The notes: generated from the sequence alone by a model not told the origin. A DNA stretch of 64,000 nucleotides from Aliidiomarina indica (GCF_015354615.1 NZ_JACAVQ010000003.1:248001-312000); one strand, 5' to 3'; positions 46,734 through 56,531 are shown, numbered from the stretch's first letter. A program made the numbers and translations.

Positions 46734-47773
46734 ATATTCTCATTGGGGTGCAAGGCACGGGTAACGGACACATCAGTCGATGCCACGCACTGGCAGAGGC
46801 GTTGCAGGTACGTAGCGATATTAGGGCAGACTTTTTGGTTTCCGGCCGCGCGCGCGAGAAACTTTTTGATATGGATATCTTCGGCAATTATGAATGGCGG
46901 CAAGGATTGAGTTTTGCCGTGCGCGATGGCCGTGTTTCTGTTTTAGATACGATAAGCACCAATCCGTGGGCGCAATTTTGGAGCGATGTGCGCGGGTTAG
47001 ATTTACGCGCTTATGATTTAGTAGTAACAGATTTTGAGCCTGTCACGGCGTGGGCTGCGCGGCGACAAGGGGTGCGCTGCATTGGCATGGGTCGTCAGTA
47101 TGCCTTCTTTAAACCCTCCCGTGCGTTGGCGCCCAATATGCTACAGCGAGCTATGCTCAAGCAATTCGCGCCCTGTGATACCTTGCTAGGCATGCATTGG
47201 GAAGATATCGGCGCCCACGTGATTCCACCTTTGATTCATGGAACGCAAACTGAACAGCCATCGTTGCGGCGGGAAATTCTTGTGTACTTACCATTTGAAC
47301 CCCTTGCTCAGATCGCTGCATTGCTTGCGAATTTTCCCGAATATGAATTCTCCGTATATCACCCGGACGCGGAGAGTTATCGCGATGGCAATGTGCACTT
47401 CTATCCACCGTCGCGCCCAGGTTTTGCGGCGTCGTTCGCAAGGGCCGAGGGCGTGATTACCAACGCGGGGTTTGAAACCAGTAGTGAGGCTTTGGCGCGC
47501 GGGAAAAAATTGCTCGTAAAGCCGCTGCATGGGCAGTTTGAGCAGTTAGCTAATGCGCGCTGTTTACGAGAGCGTCGATTAGCTTGGGTGATGGAAAATT
47601 TAAGCGCACGCCATGTCGATGAATGGCTAGAAATGAACAGGCCAGTCCGAATGGACTGGCCTGATGTTGCACCGGAGCTTGCCCAGTGGCTTGCAGATGG
47701 TGCGCTAGAACCTGTCAGCGCGTTACATCAGCGCTTATGGAAGCAATCGCAACGTATTGCAGCGGTCGCTTAA
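46730..47773 (+). CDS. Glycosyltransferase (UDP-GlcNAc-transferase / MurG-like, MJ1255 type)
   Basis: A 347-aa GT-B-fold protein. The N-terminus MNILIGVQGTGNGHISRCHA has the sugar-nucleotide glycosyltransferase glycine loop (GTGNGH). The C-terminal domain has AEGVITNAGFETSSEALARG (about 238-257) and KPLHGQFEQLANA, the donor-binding signature. It starts with GTG at 46730, overlapping the PAP2 stop. Acceptor unknown; the coupling with a lipid phosphatase suggests a glycolipid product. Similar pairs are seen in marine gammaproteobacteria. Confidence 0.85.
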   Translation: MNILIGVQGTGNGHISRCHALAEALQVRSDIRADFLVSGRAREKLFDMDIFGNYEWRQGLSFAVRDGRVSVLDTISTNPWAQFWSDVRGLDLRAYDLVVTDFEPVTAWAARRQGVRCIGMGRQYAFFKPSRALAPNMLQRAMLKQFAPCDTLLGMHWEDIGAHVIPPLIHGTQTEQPSLRREILVYLPFEPLAQIAALLANFPEYEFSVYHPDAESYRDGNVHFYPPSRPGFAASFARAEGVITNAGFETSSEALARGKKLLVKPLHGQFEQLANARCLRERRLAWVMENLSARHVDEWLEMNRPVRMDWPDVAPELAQWLADGALEPVSALHQRLWKQSQRIAAVA

Positions 47774-47795
47774 ACGACAGGGGATCAGCCGGGTG

Positions 47796-49469
47796 TTAAC
47801 GCCGGCGGCGATCATCTGTTTCTAAGCGTAATGCTTCGAACTCATTACCTGCAGCCCAGATTGGCCATGCTCGGCTGTTGGCAAGCTCATGACCAAGGCG
47901 GAAGTAAATCCACAAATCTTGATGCACGCCGCGTAAATCCCAGTCTGGGTTATATTCATCGGCGGGCTTGTGATACTTCTCTGAGTACAAACGCGCTTGG
48001 TTTTCAAGGCCATACTCGCGGCCATGCTCAAAGTGGTCGAGGCCACCTTTTGCGTAAAGCACAGGAACGCCTTTCTTCGCCATGCTGAAGTGATCAGAGC
48101 GATAGAAGATACCCGCTTCCGGATTGTTTTCCGGGGCGAGATAACGGTTCTGAGCAACCACGTAAGGTTCTGCATAGGCTTGCATATCTGAGTTGTTCCA
48201 ACCAACAACAACGAAGTCACGCACCGGACCATACATGTTCAGCATATCCATATTGATACCCGCAACCGCTTGGTCGAGTGGCAATAATGGATTTTCAACA
48301 TACCAAGCAGATCCTAACAAGCCACGCTCTTCGGCTCCGACTAGGGCGAAAACGATGGTTCGTTCTGGTTGCGGGCCGGCCGCAAATTTCTCTGCAATAG
48401 ATAAGACCCCAGCAGTACCGCTGGCATTATCTTGAGCGCCGTTATAGATTTCGCCACTAACAGGATCAACACCTAGGTGGTCCCAGTGCGCCATGTAAAT
48501 GACATGCTCTTCTGGATAGGTAGAGCCTTCGATGTAGCCAATAATATTATGGGTATCGATATAGGCAAACTCGTTCTCTACTGTCATCGACAACGACGTG
48601 TTTAAATCCACCGCTGCAAAATCTGTCGACAGCGCGAACTCATGCGCTTCGGCTAAGGTCATGCCAGCATTTGCGAACAACTTTTCTGCACTGTCAGCGG
48701 TTATCCAGCCTTCAAGCTCAACCCGATGCATATTGTTGTTATCAGTTTTCATGGTGAAGCGAACCGGTGAACCACCAGCAATAACGCCCCAACCATAGCC
48801 CGCAGGGCCATCTTCATGAATAACGATAGCACCGGTCGCACCTTGACGTGCTGCTTCTTCAAATTTATACGTCCAACGCCCGTAATAGGTCATGGCATTG
48901 CCATTAAACACCCCAGGGTCTTGCGTGGCGTAACCGGGGTCATTGACAAACATCACCACGGTTTTCCCTTCCACATCGAGACCGTCGTAGTCGTTCCAGT
49001 TGAATTCAGGGGCCACAATACCGTAGCCAACGAAGACGAGGTCGGAATCGGTCACTTCTACTGAATCGACCACTCGGTTGGTCCATCCCATCATTTCTGA
49101 GCGATAGGATAGTTCGCTCTGTTCGCCGTTGTGCTGCAATGCCATATTAGTAACGCGGCTTGGGGCAATGCGTACCAGTGGTACGGGTTGTGTATAGTCT
49201 TCGTTCGTAAAGGATTGAACACCTAGCTCACGAAATAAACTAGCGATGTAATCGATAGTGAGCTCTTCGCCTTTTGTGCCTGGCGCGCGGCCTTCGAACT
49301 CGTCTGAAGCGAGGGTGCGCAAGTGTTCACGATAGGTGTCACTGAAGTGACTATCAACAAGGCCGTCCGCATCGACTTGAGCCGGATACAGGGGTTCATC
49401 GACTTCAGGAGCCGGTGAACATGCTGTCGCCAGAACGAGCGCCGATGCGCACATGATCATGTGACGCAT
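47796..49469 (-). CDS. M28-family metallopeptidase lipoprotein with PA domain
   Basis: A 557-aa lipoprotein (lipobox LATAC, Cys17). An inserted PA domain (about 140-275) is followed by the zinc aminopeptidase core: HWDHLGVDP (zinc His/Asp), NGAQDNASGTAGVLSIAEKF (bridging Asp), VGAEERGLLGS (catalytic and zinc Glu), NMDMLN and a final zinc His in YRSDHFS. It is a periplasmic or outer-membrane aminopeptidase. Stand-alone gene, with AGAGGAAA before the ATG. Confidence 0.93.
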   Translation of the reverse strand: MRHMIMCASALVLATACSPAPEVDEPLYPAQVDADGLVDSHFSDTYREHLRTLASDEFEGRAPGTKGEELTIDYIASLFRELGVQSFTNEDYTQPVPLVRIAPSRVTNMALQHNGEQSELSYRSEMMGWTNRVVDSVEVTDSDLVFVGYGIVAPEFNWNDYDGLDVEGKTVVMFVNDPGYATQDPGVFNGNAMTYYGRWTYKFEEAARQGATGAIVIHEDGPAGYGWGVIAGGSPVRFTMKTDNNNMHRVELEGWITADSAEKLFANAGMTLAEAHEFALSTDFAAVDLNTSLSMTVENEFAYIDTHNIIGYIEGSTYPEEHVIYMAHWDHLGVDPVSGEIYNGAQDNASGTAGVLSIAEKFAAGPQPERTIVFALVGAEERGLLGSAWYVENPLLPLDQAVAGINMDMLNMYGPVRDFVVVGWNNSDMQAYAEPYVVAQNRYLAPENNPEAGIFYRSDHFSMAKKGVPVLYAKGGLDHFEHGREYGLENQARLYSEKYHKPADEYNPDWDLRGVHQDLWIYFRLGHELANSRAWPIWAAGNEFEALRLETDDRRRR

Positions 49470-49568
49470 GGATATTTCCTCTTATTAGAATGGTGTGCTT
49501 TATGTGCTAAATCATCATAACGCAAAACGTCCCATGCGGCATCTGTCTTTATTTTGTCCCTCCCACAA

Positions 49569-49602
49569 AAAAGAAATGCCAGCCGACAAAGCCGGCTGGC
49601 AT
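49569..49602 (-). terminator. Rho-independent terminator of the DUF4168 gene
   Basis: ATGCCAGCCG (49576-49585) and CGGCTGGCAT (49593-49602) form a 10-bp stem. Read on the minus strand it is followed by a T-rich run (TTTCTTTTTT, 49566-49575 region), 50 bp after the DUF4168 gene. Confidence 0.88.
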
Positions 49603-49652
49603 ATTCATTACACGCGGTTAAATCTCGATTAACCTAGCGATGTCTTTAGGTC

Positions 49653-50045
49653 TTAGTAACCGTCTGACTCGCGCATCTCTTCGACTGCTTGCTGGATCTC
49701 AGGATCATTTTGCAAGCGATACGCCAACGCGTTGTACTCTTCAACAGTTAAACCTGTTTCTTCAACAGACTCTACCATTTCACGCTGAGCGTTAATTTGA
49801 AGCTCCTGCGCTTCTTCCTGAGTTTCTACTGATTCTAACGCTGTCACAAACTCATCGTTGATGCGCTCAATGTGACCAATAGCGACAACAAATTTCTCAA
49901 GTTGTGCTTCGGTTACTGGCTCGTTCGCCATTTGTTCCATTTGCTGTTGCGCATAAGCCTGAGGGTCACCTTGCTGTTGTGCAAGGGCAGGCATAGAAAA
50001 CATAGCGGCAGCGATAGCAGAAAGTGCAAAAGTACGTTTCAACAT
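49653..50045 (-). CDS. DUF4168 family periplasmic protein
   Basis: A 130-aa protein with signal peptide (LSAIAAAMFSMPALAQQQG, cleavage near residue 22) and an all-helical mature part. VTEAQLEKFVVAIGHIERIN is the DUF4168 repeat start and GLTVEEYNALAYRLQNDPEI the typical end. The start at 50045 has AAGGAGG upstream. Function unknown; related genes are often stress-induced. It is divergent from the two-component system at 50325. Confidence 0.88.
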   Translation of the reverse strand: MLKRTFALSAIAAAMFSMPALAQQQGDPQAYAQQQMEQMANEPVTEAQLEKFVVAIGHIERINDEFVTALESVETQEEAQELQINAQREMVESVEETGLTVEEYNALAYRLQNDPEIQQAVEEMRESDGY

Positions 50046-50224
50046 AAATTCCTCCTTAAGGAACAAAAAATAAAACTTTCACTAGATGACGTTGCGAAGA
50101 CCATGCCAACTTTAGAAATTAATTCGTAACCTATTGATATATATTTAATTGGCCAGTTATTTCCGTTTTATTTACATGCCAAGCTAACTCTTTCGTAGCC
50201 GCAAATATGTATACTTTTGTCTCA

Positions 50225-50258
50225 TGTGACATTTTTGACTGTGTCATTTTGTGTCACA
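50225..50258. promoter_or_regulatory. Nested TGTGACA/TGTCACA palindrome upstream of the NtrB-like kinase
   Basis: TGTGACA (50225-50231) and TGTCACA (50252-50258) are perfect inverted arms. An inner TGAC-TGT-GTCA palindrome occupies 50236-50246. It lies 67-100 bp before the kinase start and in the divergent DUF4168 region, so it could be a regulator site for either gene, perhaps by the NtrC-like protein. Confidence 0.5.
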
Positions 50259-50324
50259 ATGGCTCTGTTGTGTTTATTGAGAACAGAGGGATTCATCACG
50301 CAAGTTACGACGATCGGGAGTTGT

Positions 50325-51854
50325 ATGAGAACCGAAAAATCCTCGGCGGTTTGGCATTTAACCGGTATTCAGCGCGCGCTGTTGCTATATGTTGTACTAC
50401 CCATCCTCACCATTGTGGGATTAGGGCTAGGCCTTGGGCTCGAGCGGATGAACACGCAAGAAACCCAGCGCTTGAAAATGGATCTGGAGTTGCTTGGGCG
50501 TGCCATTCGCTTGCCTGTTGAAGAGGCCTTGTTGGCCGGCGATTTTGAGGCAGTAGAACGTTCTCTCGATTCCGTATTCGAAATCGGACGGGTATATGGC
50601 GCTTCTGTTTATGACGTCAATGGCAATCAGGTAGCCGCCACAGGCATTGTATCTGGAGACCTCTCCCGCAGTCGGGTGGCCCAAGAAGTGGTAATTACCG
50701 GCGAACAGCAGGAACGGGTGCGGCCGATTTCCGGGGTGGACATGTATTCACAGTTTCTGCCCCTTTTTGATGCGCTCGGGCAGCCGAACGGATTTATCCA
50801 AATCAATCGACAGGCCAGTGATTTTGATGCAAGTTTTCGACGTTTAAGCCTATGGGCGTGGTCGATTTGGGGCATTATGGCGCTGCTCACCTTAACCATT
50901 GTTATTTTCGGTCATTATCGCGGCGTTGGGCGCCATATGAGTGTGCTAAAACACACCATGAATCAAGTGGAGAGTGGCCAACGAGAAGCGCGTGCCCCCG
51001 AGCGTGGACCGGGTGAGCTAGCGGAGATTGCCCGAGGCCTTAATCAAATGCTTGATGGTATTGAGAGAAAGGAATCTGAGCTGGCGCAATCACGGCAGCA
51101 GGAAGCCGAAATGGCCGAACGATTACAGCATCAAGAGAAGATGGCGGCGATTGGGCGCGTGACCAGTGGTATAGCCCATGAATTAGGCGCGCCGCTTACG
51201 GTTATTGACGGTCGTGCGCGTCGGCTGCAAAAGAGTACCGATGACGCCGAAGACTTGCGTCAATTGGGTGCGATTCGAGGACAGGTCGCTCGGCTAACAC
51301 GTATTGTACAACAGTTACTGAACTATTCTCGGCCGGGGCATGTGCAAGAAGGTATTCACGAAGGCGCCATTGAGCTGCCAAAGCTGTTGCCGAGCGTGCT
51401 AGAAAGTGTGCGCCATGAACTTAGTAGCAACGGACCGGCGTTAAAACTGCATCTTCCAAAAGGGCGAGTTCCATTGCTCCACGGAAGTGAATCACGCTTC
51501 GAGCTGGCCTTGGTGAATCTTGTTCGCAATGCGGCGCAAGTGGCGCAAACGCAAGTGGATGTCGCTGTTGAAGTGACGGGAAATGGTGCTAGCCTGCACG
51601 AAAAGCGTGTTCAGGAATTGTTGATTTGGGTGGTCGATGATGGCCCAGGACTGCCAGAAGGCATTGCCTTGGAGAAACTAACAGAGCCTTTCTTTACGAC
51701 AAAAGGGCAAGGCGAAGGAACCGGTTTAGGGCTTGCCATTGTCGATAACGTCGCCCAAGAACATGGTGGTCGATTGCAGTTGCGCAATCGTACTGATCAG
51801 AAAGGAACGGAAGCTGTGCTGCGTTTTCGTTTAGAAGATGAGACCGATAGTTAA
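50325..51854 (+). CDS. NtrB-type sensor histidine kinase with HAMP
   Basis: A 509-aa inner-membrane kinase. It has an N-terminal membrane helix (about 18-40), a periplasmic sensor, a second helix (about 180-201), HAMP, coiled coil, the H-box MAAIGRVTSGIAHELGAPLT (about 277-296) and an HATPase domain (LALVNLVRNAAQVA, DDGPGLPEG, GEGTGLGLAIV). The ATG at 50325 is preferred: GGGAG lies about 4 nt upstream and the encoded N-terminus is a normal kinase start; further upstream the frame is open but not protein-like. It is followed by its response regulator at 38 bp. Ligand unknown. Confidence 0.88.
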   Translation: MRTEKSSAVWHLTGIQRALLLYVVLPILTIVGLGLGLGLERMNTQETQRLKMDLELLGRAIRLPVEEALLAGDFEAVERSLDSVFEIGRVYGASVYDVNGNQVAATGIVSGDLSRSRVAQEVVITGEQQERVRPISGVDMYSQFLPLFDALGQPNGFIQINRQASDFDASFRRLSLWAWSIWGIMALLTLTIVIFGHYRGVGRHMSVLKHTMNQVESGQREARAPERGPGELAEIARGLNQMLDGIERKESELAQSRQQEAEMAERLQHQEKMAAIGRVTSGIAHELGAPLTVIDGRARRLQKSTDDAEDLRQLGAIRGQVARLTRIVQQLLNYSRPGHVQEGIHEGAIELPKLLPSVLESVRHELSSNGPALKLHLPKGRVPLLHGSESRFELALVNLVRNAAQVAQTQVDVAVEVTGNGASLHEKRVQELLIWVVDDGPGLPEGIALEKLTEPFFTTKGQGEGTGLGLAIVDNVAQEHGGRLQLRNRTDQKGTEAVLRFRLEDETDS

Positions 51855-51892
51855 CGATATCGGTGGCATACGATGAACCACAATGAGGACAC

Positions 51893-53269
51893 ATGGCAGA
51901 AAGAATACTGGTTGTAGAAGATGATCCTGGCCTTGCGGAGCTTTTGGTTGAAGAACTCGAAGCAGAAGGCTTTTCTGTGCGTCATGCCTTATCGGTAGAA
52001 GAGGCCTGGCCCATTGTTGAATCTTGGCAACCGGTGATTGTGGTGAGTGATTTGCGCCTACCTGGTGCCGATGGCATGACACTTATTCCCCGCTTAAAAG
52101 CATTACCCGATGCCCCAGAAGTATTATTGATTACCGCGTTTGGCACGGTGGATCAGGCGGTACAAGCACTCAAACAAGGAGCCGATGATTTCCTGACCAA
52201 ACCGTTGGATATAGAGCATATGTTGCTTACCGTGCAACGGTTGCTCAATCATCGTAGGTTGCGAACGGAAGTGGCAAGCATGCGTGAGCAACAACGCAGC
52301 GACGATTTTCATGGCATGATCGGACATAGCCGCGTGATGCGCCGGTTATATCAGCGCGTTCGACAAGTGGCAGCGTCTGATGCTCCGGTTTTAGTGCTCG
52401 GTGAAAGCGGAACCGGAAAAGAACTGGTCGCCCGCGCTATTCATCAAGAAAGCGAACGTGCGACGCGACCATTTCGAGCCGTGAACTGTGCTGGGATTCC
52501 GGCAGAGTTAATAGAAAGCGAATTTTTTGGTCATGCTGCCGGAGCGTTTACGGGCGCACAAAAAGCGCGTGGGGGGCTGTTCAAAGAAACCGAGGGCGGC
52601 ACCTTATTGCTCGATGAAATCGGTGAGATGCCATTGGATTTGCAAGCGAAGCTGTTGCGGGTATTGCAAGAAGGCACGATTCGGCCAGTGGGCTCCGATA
52701 GTGAAGTCAGTGTTAATGTCAGAATTGTGGCCGCCACCCATCGGGATTTGGAATCGCTAGTTGATCTAGGGAAATTCCGCGAAGATCTGTTCTATCGTTT
52801 GGAAACCTTGAGTATTTCGGTACCTGCATTGCGGGAGCGCGGTGATGATCGGGAACTGCTCGCGCAGACGATTCTCGCCGAACTCACGCGCAATAATGAG
52901 CATCAGCCTGTATTTAGCCCAAGTGCTATGGATCGCATTTATCGCTATCCGTTTCCCGGAAACGTGCGTGAACTTCGCAATGCTATTGAGCGCGCGGTGA
53001 CCTTCAGCGAAGGGCACAGTATAGAAGCGAAGCACTTGCCCGAGCGTATGCAAAAAGATATTGATGTGGCCGAACCGCAAACTGACTCTTCAAGCAAACA
53101 GCCGCTCCGCAGCTTAAATGAAGTACAGCAAGAATATGTAAGCTATGTACTCCGGGAAACCGGCGGTAACAAACGCAAAGCCGCGGAAATTCTTGGGGTT
53201 ACGCGACGAACGTTGTACCGCTGGTTATCTGATAGCTCGGATGCTGCTGAACAGGGCAAACAGACCTAG
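51893..53269 (+). CDS. Sigma54-dependent response regulator (NtrC family)
   Basis: A 458-aa activator. Receiver domain (about 1-120; Asp in VVSDLRLPGADG), AAA+ domain with Walker A GESGTGKELVA (about 166-176) and the sigma54-binding loop GAFTGAQ, then a Fis-type HTH (GGNKRKAAEILGVTRRTLYR, about 422-441). It would activate sigma54 promoters when phosphorylated by the upstream kinase. Targets unknown. Its stop abuts that of the convergent TonB receptor gene. Confidence 0.93.
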   Translation: MAERILVVEDDPGLAELLVEELEAEGFSVRHALSVEEAWPIVESWQPVIVVSDLRLPGADGMTLIPRLKALPDAPEVLLITAFGTVDQAVQALKQGADDFLTKPLDIEHMLLTVQRLLNHRRLRTEVASMREQQRSDDFHGMIGHSRVMRRLYQRVRQVAASDAPVLVLGESGTGKELVARAIHQESERATRPFRAVNCAGIPAELIESEFFGHAAGAFTGAQKARGGLFKETEGGTLLLDEIGEMPLDLQAKLLRVLQEGTIRPVGSDSEVSVNVRIVAATHRDLESLVDLGKFREDLFYRLETLSISVPALRERGDDRELLAQTILAELTRNNEHQPVFSPSAMDRIYRYPFPGNVRELRNAIERAVTFSEGHSIEAKHLPERMQKDIDVAEPQTDSSSKQPLRSLNEVQQEYVSYVLRETGGNKRKAAEILGVTRRTLYRWLSDSSDAAEQGKQT

Positions 53270-55363
53270 TTAAAATACCCGACTTAGCGAAAACCCTGCG
53301 AGCCAAATACGCCCCGGCGCTGGTTCAAAGGAACGGCCATTGCCCTGATTCACAACCACCGAACCTACATAGGTTTTGTCGCTAAGGTTATCAATTCGAA
53401 GCCACGGATTTATCCGCCAGTTGCCCACTTCATAATTGCCTTGCACCGCTGCATTCCAGACGCTTGCCGCAGGCGCATATTCATCGTTGCTATCGGTGGT
53501 CGGTACCCGCGAACGGTACTGGTTCTCAACAAGCAGGCGCAAGCGCTGATCAGCCCATGGTCGCCATTCTAGTTGGCTATATAAATTACTTCGAGCCAAA
53601 CCAGGCAACCGATTGCCATCGTTTTCATCCCCGCGATAGCGGGCATCTAGCCAGGTATAAGCGGTGCGCAGTAACCAGTAGTCACTGATGGCCCATTGCG
53701 TGCTTAACTCCATCCCCTGTCGTTCTGTCCGTGTTGCATTACGATAGGTGGTACGGCCATCGATGCTTTGATCGACAACGAGGTCGTCACGGGTATCGAT
53801 GGTAAACACCGATGCTTGTCCGCGCCAAGGACCCTGAAACCATTTCAAACCGAGTTCGTTTTGCTCTAGTTGCGCCGCACGAAGATCGGTGTTGAGGCCC
53901 GTGCCCTCATTTTGATAAGCCATCTCTGTCAGTGTTGGCGTTTCAAAGCCACGCCCAGTGGCGATAAATGCGCTCAGGTTGGCATTGAATTGGTAGTTCA
54001 GCCCTGAACTCCATGACCACTCCTGATAGCTAGTTTCGCCACTGTCGTCCGGATTCCCGGGAACAATAAAACGATCATCAACGCGGAAATCGAGGTCGCT
54101 GTAACGAATACCCAATAACCATGTGACTCGCGAACTCACGGCATAATCGCTAATGAAGGCGACATCCTGGCTGCGCACACGACCGGTTTCATCTCGTCGT
54201 AAATCACCGCGGGTGCCCATTTGATTCACAAAGCCTTTGCGCTCATCAGTTTGTCGCTCGAGATCAATGCCGAACGTGACGCGCCAATCATGGTTGTGCA
54301 AAGGCAACCAAGAATAGGTGGCGTTTACTCCAGAAAAACTCCGTTCGAGGTCGACAACACCGCCGGAGGCGGTAATCGCAGATCCGGGAAAGGCAAGATA
54401 TTGTTCGATATCGCGCTGTCCTGTCCATGCCGCAATCTGCCATTGAGTGGTATCCGCGTAATCACGCAGGGTAAGCGATTGTTGGCGATGGCGAATGGTC
54501 TTGCGTGTGTTAAAGGTGTCTGCTTGTGCAGCTGTTTGCGTAGGGTCTTCGCGCCATAGCTCGGGCGTTAATGCGAGCGGATCTTGCAACAGAGGCGCAT
54601 TATTGTCGTCCCAACGCAAAATCAGTTCCATGGTATCAGTCACATCCATGTACCAGCGCGCGGCCCATTGATCACGTTCTACCTGACCATTTGGGCGATC
54701 ACCATCGGTACGAAAACGCGCATAATCGATACTCGCCGTGTGATTGTCGTGGGCATAAACCCCGCGCAAGCGCTGACGCTCACGGTTTGCTGAGCCGGCA
54801 CTCAAATCTGCAGACACAGCGGATTGCAAAGGTCGCTCACTCTGCAAGTCGATCACGCCACCGGCAGAATTGCCGTAAATGGCAGCGAAGGGTCCGCGCA
54901 ATACTTCAACCCGTGCCGGTTCATCGAGCAAAATGCTTGAGGTTTGGGCTTGCCCATCGGGCATCGACAGTGGAATACCGTCTAGGCGCATGCGAACACC
55001 GCGCACCCCAAATGCGGCTCGGGTACCAAAGCCGCGGAGTACCACGCGTGTATCTTGGGCAAAATTATAACGGGTGTCGGTTTGTACGCCTGCTAACCCC
55101 TGCAGTAATTCAGCGGCATCCGTACGTTGGCCCGGAAGTTGTTGCGCCACATCAACCCGCTCAACGGATGCAGGCGTCGCTATCCAAGGGCGCTCGGTAC
55201 GAGTTGCCGTAACCACTACATAATCATCAACAGTCGCTGTTTCGGATTCTGTTACTTCGTCTACCTCGGCGTAAGCGGTAGAAAGAAATAGGCTCGCCAC
55301 AACAGCGAGCCTAACAGAATTGAGTTGGAAACCACGTTCACTAAAGGGCACTGCATTCGCCAT
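53270..55363 (-). CDS. TonB-dependent outer-membrane receptor
   Basis: A 697-aa receptor: signal peptide (SVRLAVVASLFLSTAYAEVD, cleavage near residue 33), TonB-box-like DYVVVTATRTER, plug domain (about 55-165; GFGTRAAFGVRGVRMRLDGI and VEVLRGPFAAIYGNSAGGVI) and a beta-barrel ending with phenylalanine (GFSLSRVF). It takes up a siderophore, metal complex or other scarce ligand using TonB energy; the ligand is unknown. It lies 19 bp after the PQQ-type dehydrogenase and is probably cotranscribed. Confidence 0.92.
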   Translation of the reverse strand: MANAVPFSERGFQLNSVRLAVVASLFLSTAYAEVDEVTESETATVDDYVVVTATRTERPWIATPASVERVDVAQQLPGQRTDAAELLQGLAGVQTDTRYNFAQDTRVVLRGFGTRAAFGVRGVRMRLDGIPLSMPDGQAQTSSILLDEPARVEVLRGPFAAIYGNSAGGVIDLQSERPLQSAVSADLSAGSANRERQRLRGVYAHDNHTASIDYARFRTDGDRPNGQVERDQWAARWYMDVTDTMELILRWDDNNAPLLQDPLALTPELWREDPTQTAAQADTFNTRKTIRHRQQSLTLRDYADTTQWQIAAWTGQRDIEQYLAFPGSAITASGGVVDLERSFSGVNATYSWLPLHNHDWRVTFGIDLERQTDERKGFVNQMGTRGDLRRDETGRVRSQDVAFISDYAVSSRVTWLLGIRYSDLDFRVDDRFIVPGNPDDSGETSYQEWSWSSGLNYQFNANLSAFIATGRGFETPTLTEMAYQNEGTGLNTDLRAAQLEQNELGLKWFQGPWRGQASVFTIDTRDDLVVDQSIDGRTTYRNATRTERQGMELSTQWAISDYWLLRTAYTWLDARYRGDENDGNRLPGLARSNLYSQLEWRPWADQRLRLLVENQYRSRVPTTDSNDEYAPAASVWNAAVQGNYEVGNWRINPWLRIDNLSDKTYVGSVVVNQGNGRSFEPAPGRIWLAGFSLSRVF

Positions 55364-55382
55364 TTAATGTTCCTCTCTCAAT

Positions 55383-56531
55383 TTATTCGGCGGGGCGAAG
55401 ACGCAATACTTTGGCGTTGTCCCGCTCATCGGTTAGCAAGTACAAGTAGCCGTCAGGCCCTTGGCGAATCTCACGAATTCGATAATCCATAGGGAGACGT
55501 TCTTCATGGATTACGCGATCACCATCAATTTCTAAACGGGCAATAACTTGTCCACGAAGACCTGCAGCAAGCACGTTGCCGCGCCATTCTGGGAACGCAT
55601 CGCCGTCATAAAAGGTCATGCCGGAAACGGCGATAGAAGGTGTCCAATGCCAAACCGGCAATTCCTTACCTTCCATATCAAAGCTGACGGTTTCACTCAT
55701 TTGGCCGCCGCCGTAGGCTTCACCGTGAGTGACCAATGGCCAGCCATAGTTTTTGCCAGGTTCTGGTAGGTTGAGTTCATCGCCACCTTGTGGACCATGC
55801 TCAACTGCCCACATACGTCCCGTGCTCGGTTGAATGTCGATACCTTGAATATTGCGATGTCCATAAGACCAAATTTCAGGAAGCGCCCCTTCATGATTCA
55901 CAAATGGGTTGTCCTGAGGAACCTCGCCATTGGCATACAGGCGAATCAATGTGCCGGTGTGGCTGTCGAGATCCTGTGATTCTTTCATTTGGTGGCCGCG
56001 ATCACCTAAGCCGACATACAAGTAGCGTCCATCCTGGCTGAATACCATACGCCCACCGTAATGGCGTCCGCCTTCTACTTTTGGATATTGGCTAAAAATG
56101 GGGGTGACATTGTGCAATTCGCCATCGCCGAGCACCGCGTGGGCAACGGCTGTACTGGTGACATTACTGCCTGAGGTTTCAGCTTCTGACCAGCTCAAAT
56201 AGATACGATTCGAGGTTTCAAAGTCGGGCGCCAAAGCCACATCTAGCAGACCCCCTTGGTTACGCACGGTAACTTCTGGAATGCCCCGAATGGGTTCGCC
56301 TAAGGAGCCGTCTGCTTCAATAATGCGCAAACGCCCTTCCATCTCAGTCACCAAAAGTCGGCCTTCGGGGAGAAAAGCGATACCCCAAGGGCGAACAAGT
56401 CCGTCAGCGACAGTTTCCACTTCTACATCGGCCCATCGGGTTTCGATGGTTTTGGCTTCAGCGCTTGCTGTAGCGATCGCCGAAGCGCCTAACACCATCG
56501 CTGTAGCCAGTGCAACAGTTGCGAATTTCAT
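55383..56531 (-). CDS. PQQ-dependent sugar dehydrogenase family protein (YliI/Asd-like)
   Basis: A 382-aa periplasmic six-bladed beta-propeller. It has a signal peptide (TVALATAMVLGASAIATASA, cleavage about residue 26), then VADGLVRPWGIAFLPEGRLL, GRHYGGRMVFSQDGRYLYVG and YGHRNIQGIDIQPSTGRMWA, the aldose dehydrogenase signature. These enzymes oxidise sugars with PQQ or act as sugar-binding propellers. No PQQ synthesis genes are in the window. Together with the TonB receptor downstream it may form a sugar-related uptake or oxidation pair; this is inference. Confidence 0.88.
   Translation of the reverse strand: MKFATVALATAMVLGASAIATASAEAKTIETRWADVEVETVADGLVRPWGIAFLPEGRLLVTEMEGRLRIIEADGSLGEPIRGIPEVTVRNQGGLLDVALAPDFETSNRIYLSWSEAETSGSNVTSTAVAHAVLGDGELHNVTPIFSQYPKVEGGRHYGGRMVFSQDGRYLYVGLGDRGHQMKESQDLDSHTGTLIRLYANGEVPQDNPFVNHEGALPEIWSYGHRNIQGIDIQPSTGRMWAVEHGPQGGDELNLPEPGKNYGWPLVTHGEAYGGGQMSETVSFDMEGKELPVWHWTPSIAVSGMTFYDGDAFPEWRGNVLAAGLRGQVIARLEIDGDRVIHEERLPMDYRIREIRQGPDGYLYLLTDERDNAKVLRLRPAE

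Noticed and set aside
50260-50300. Sigma54 promoter before the NtrB-like kinase
   Set aside because: TGGC occurs but the GC partner is not at the required spacing.
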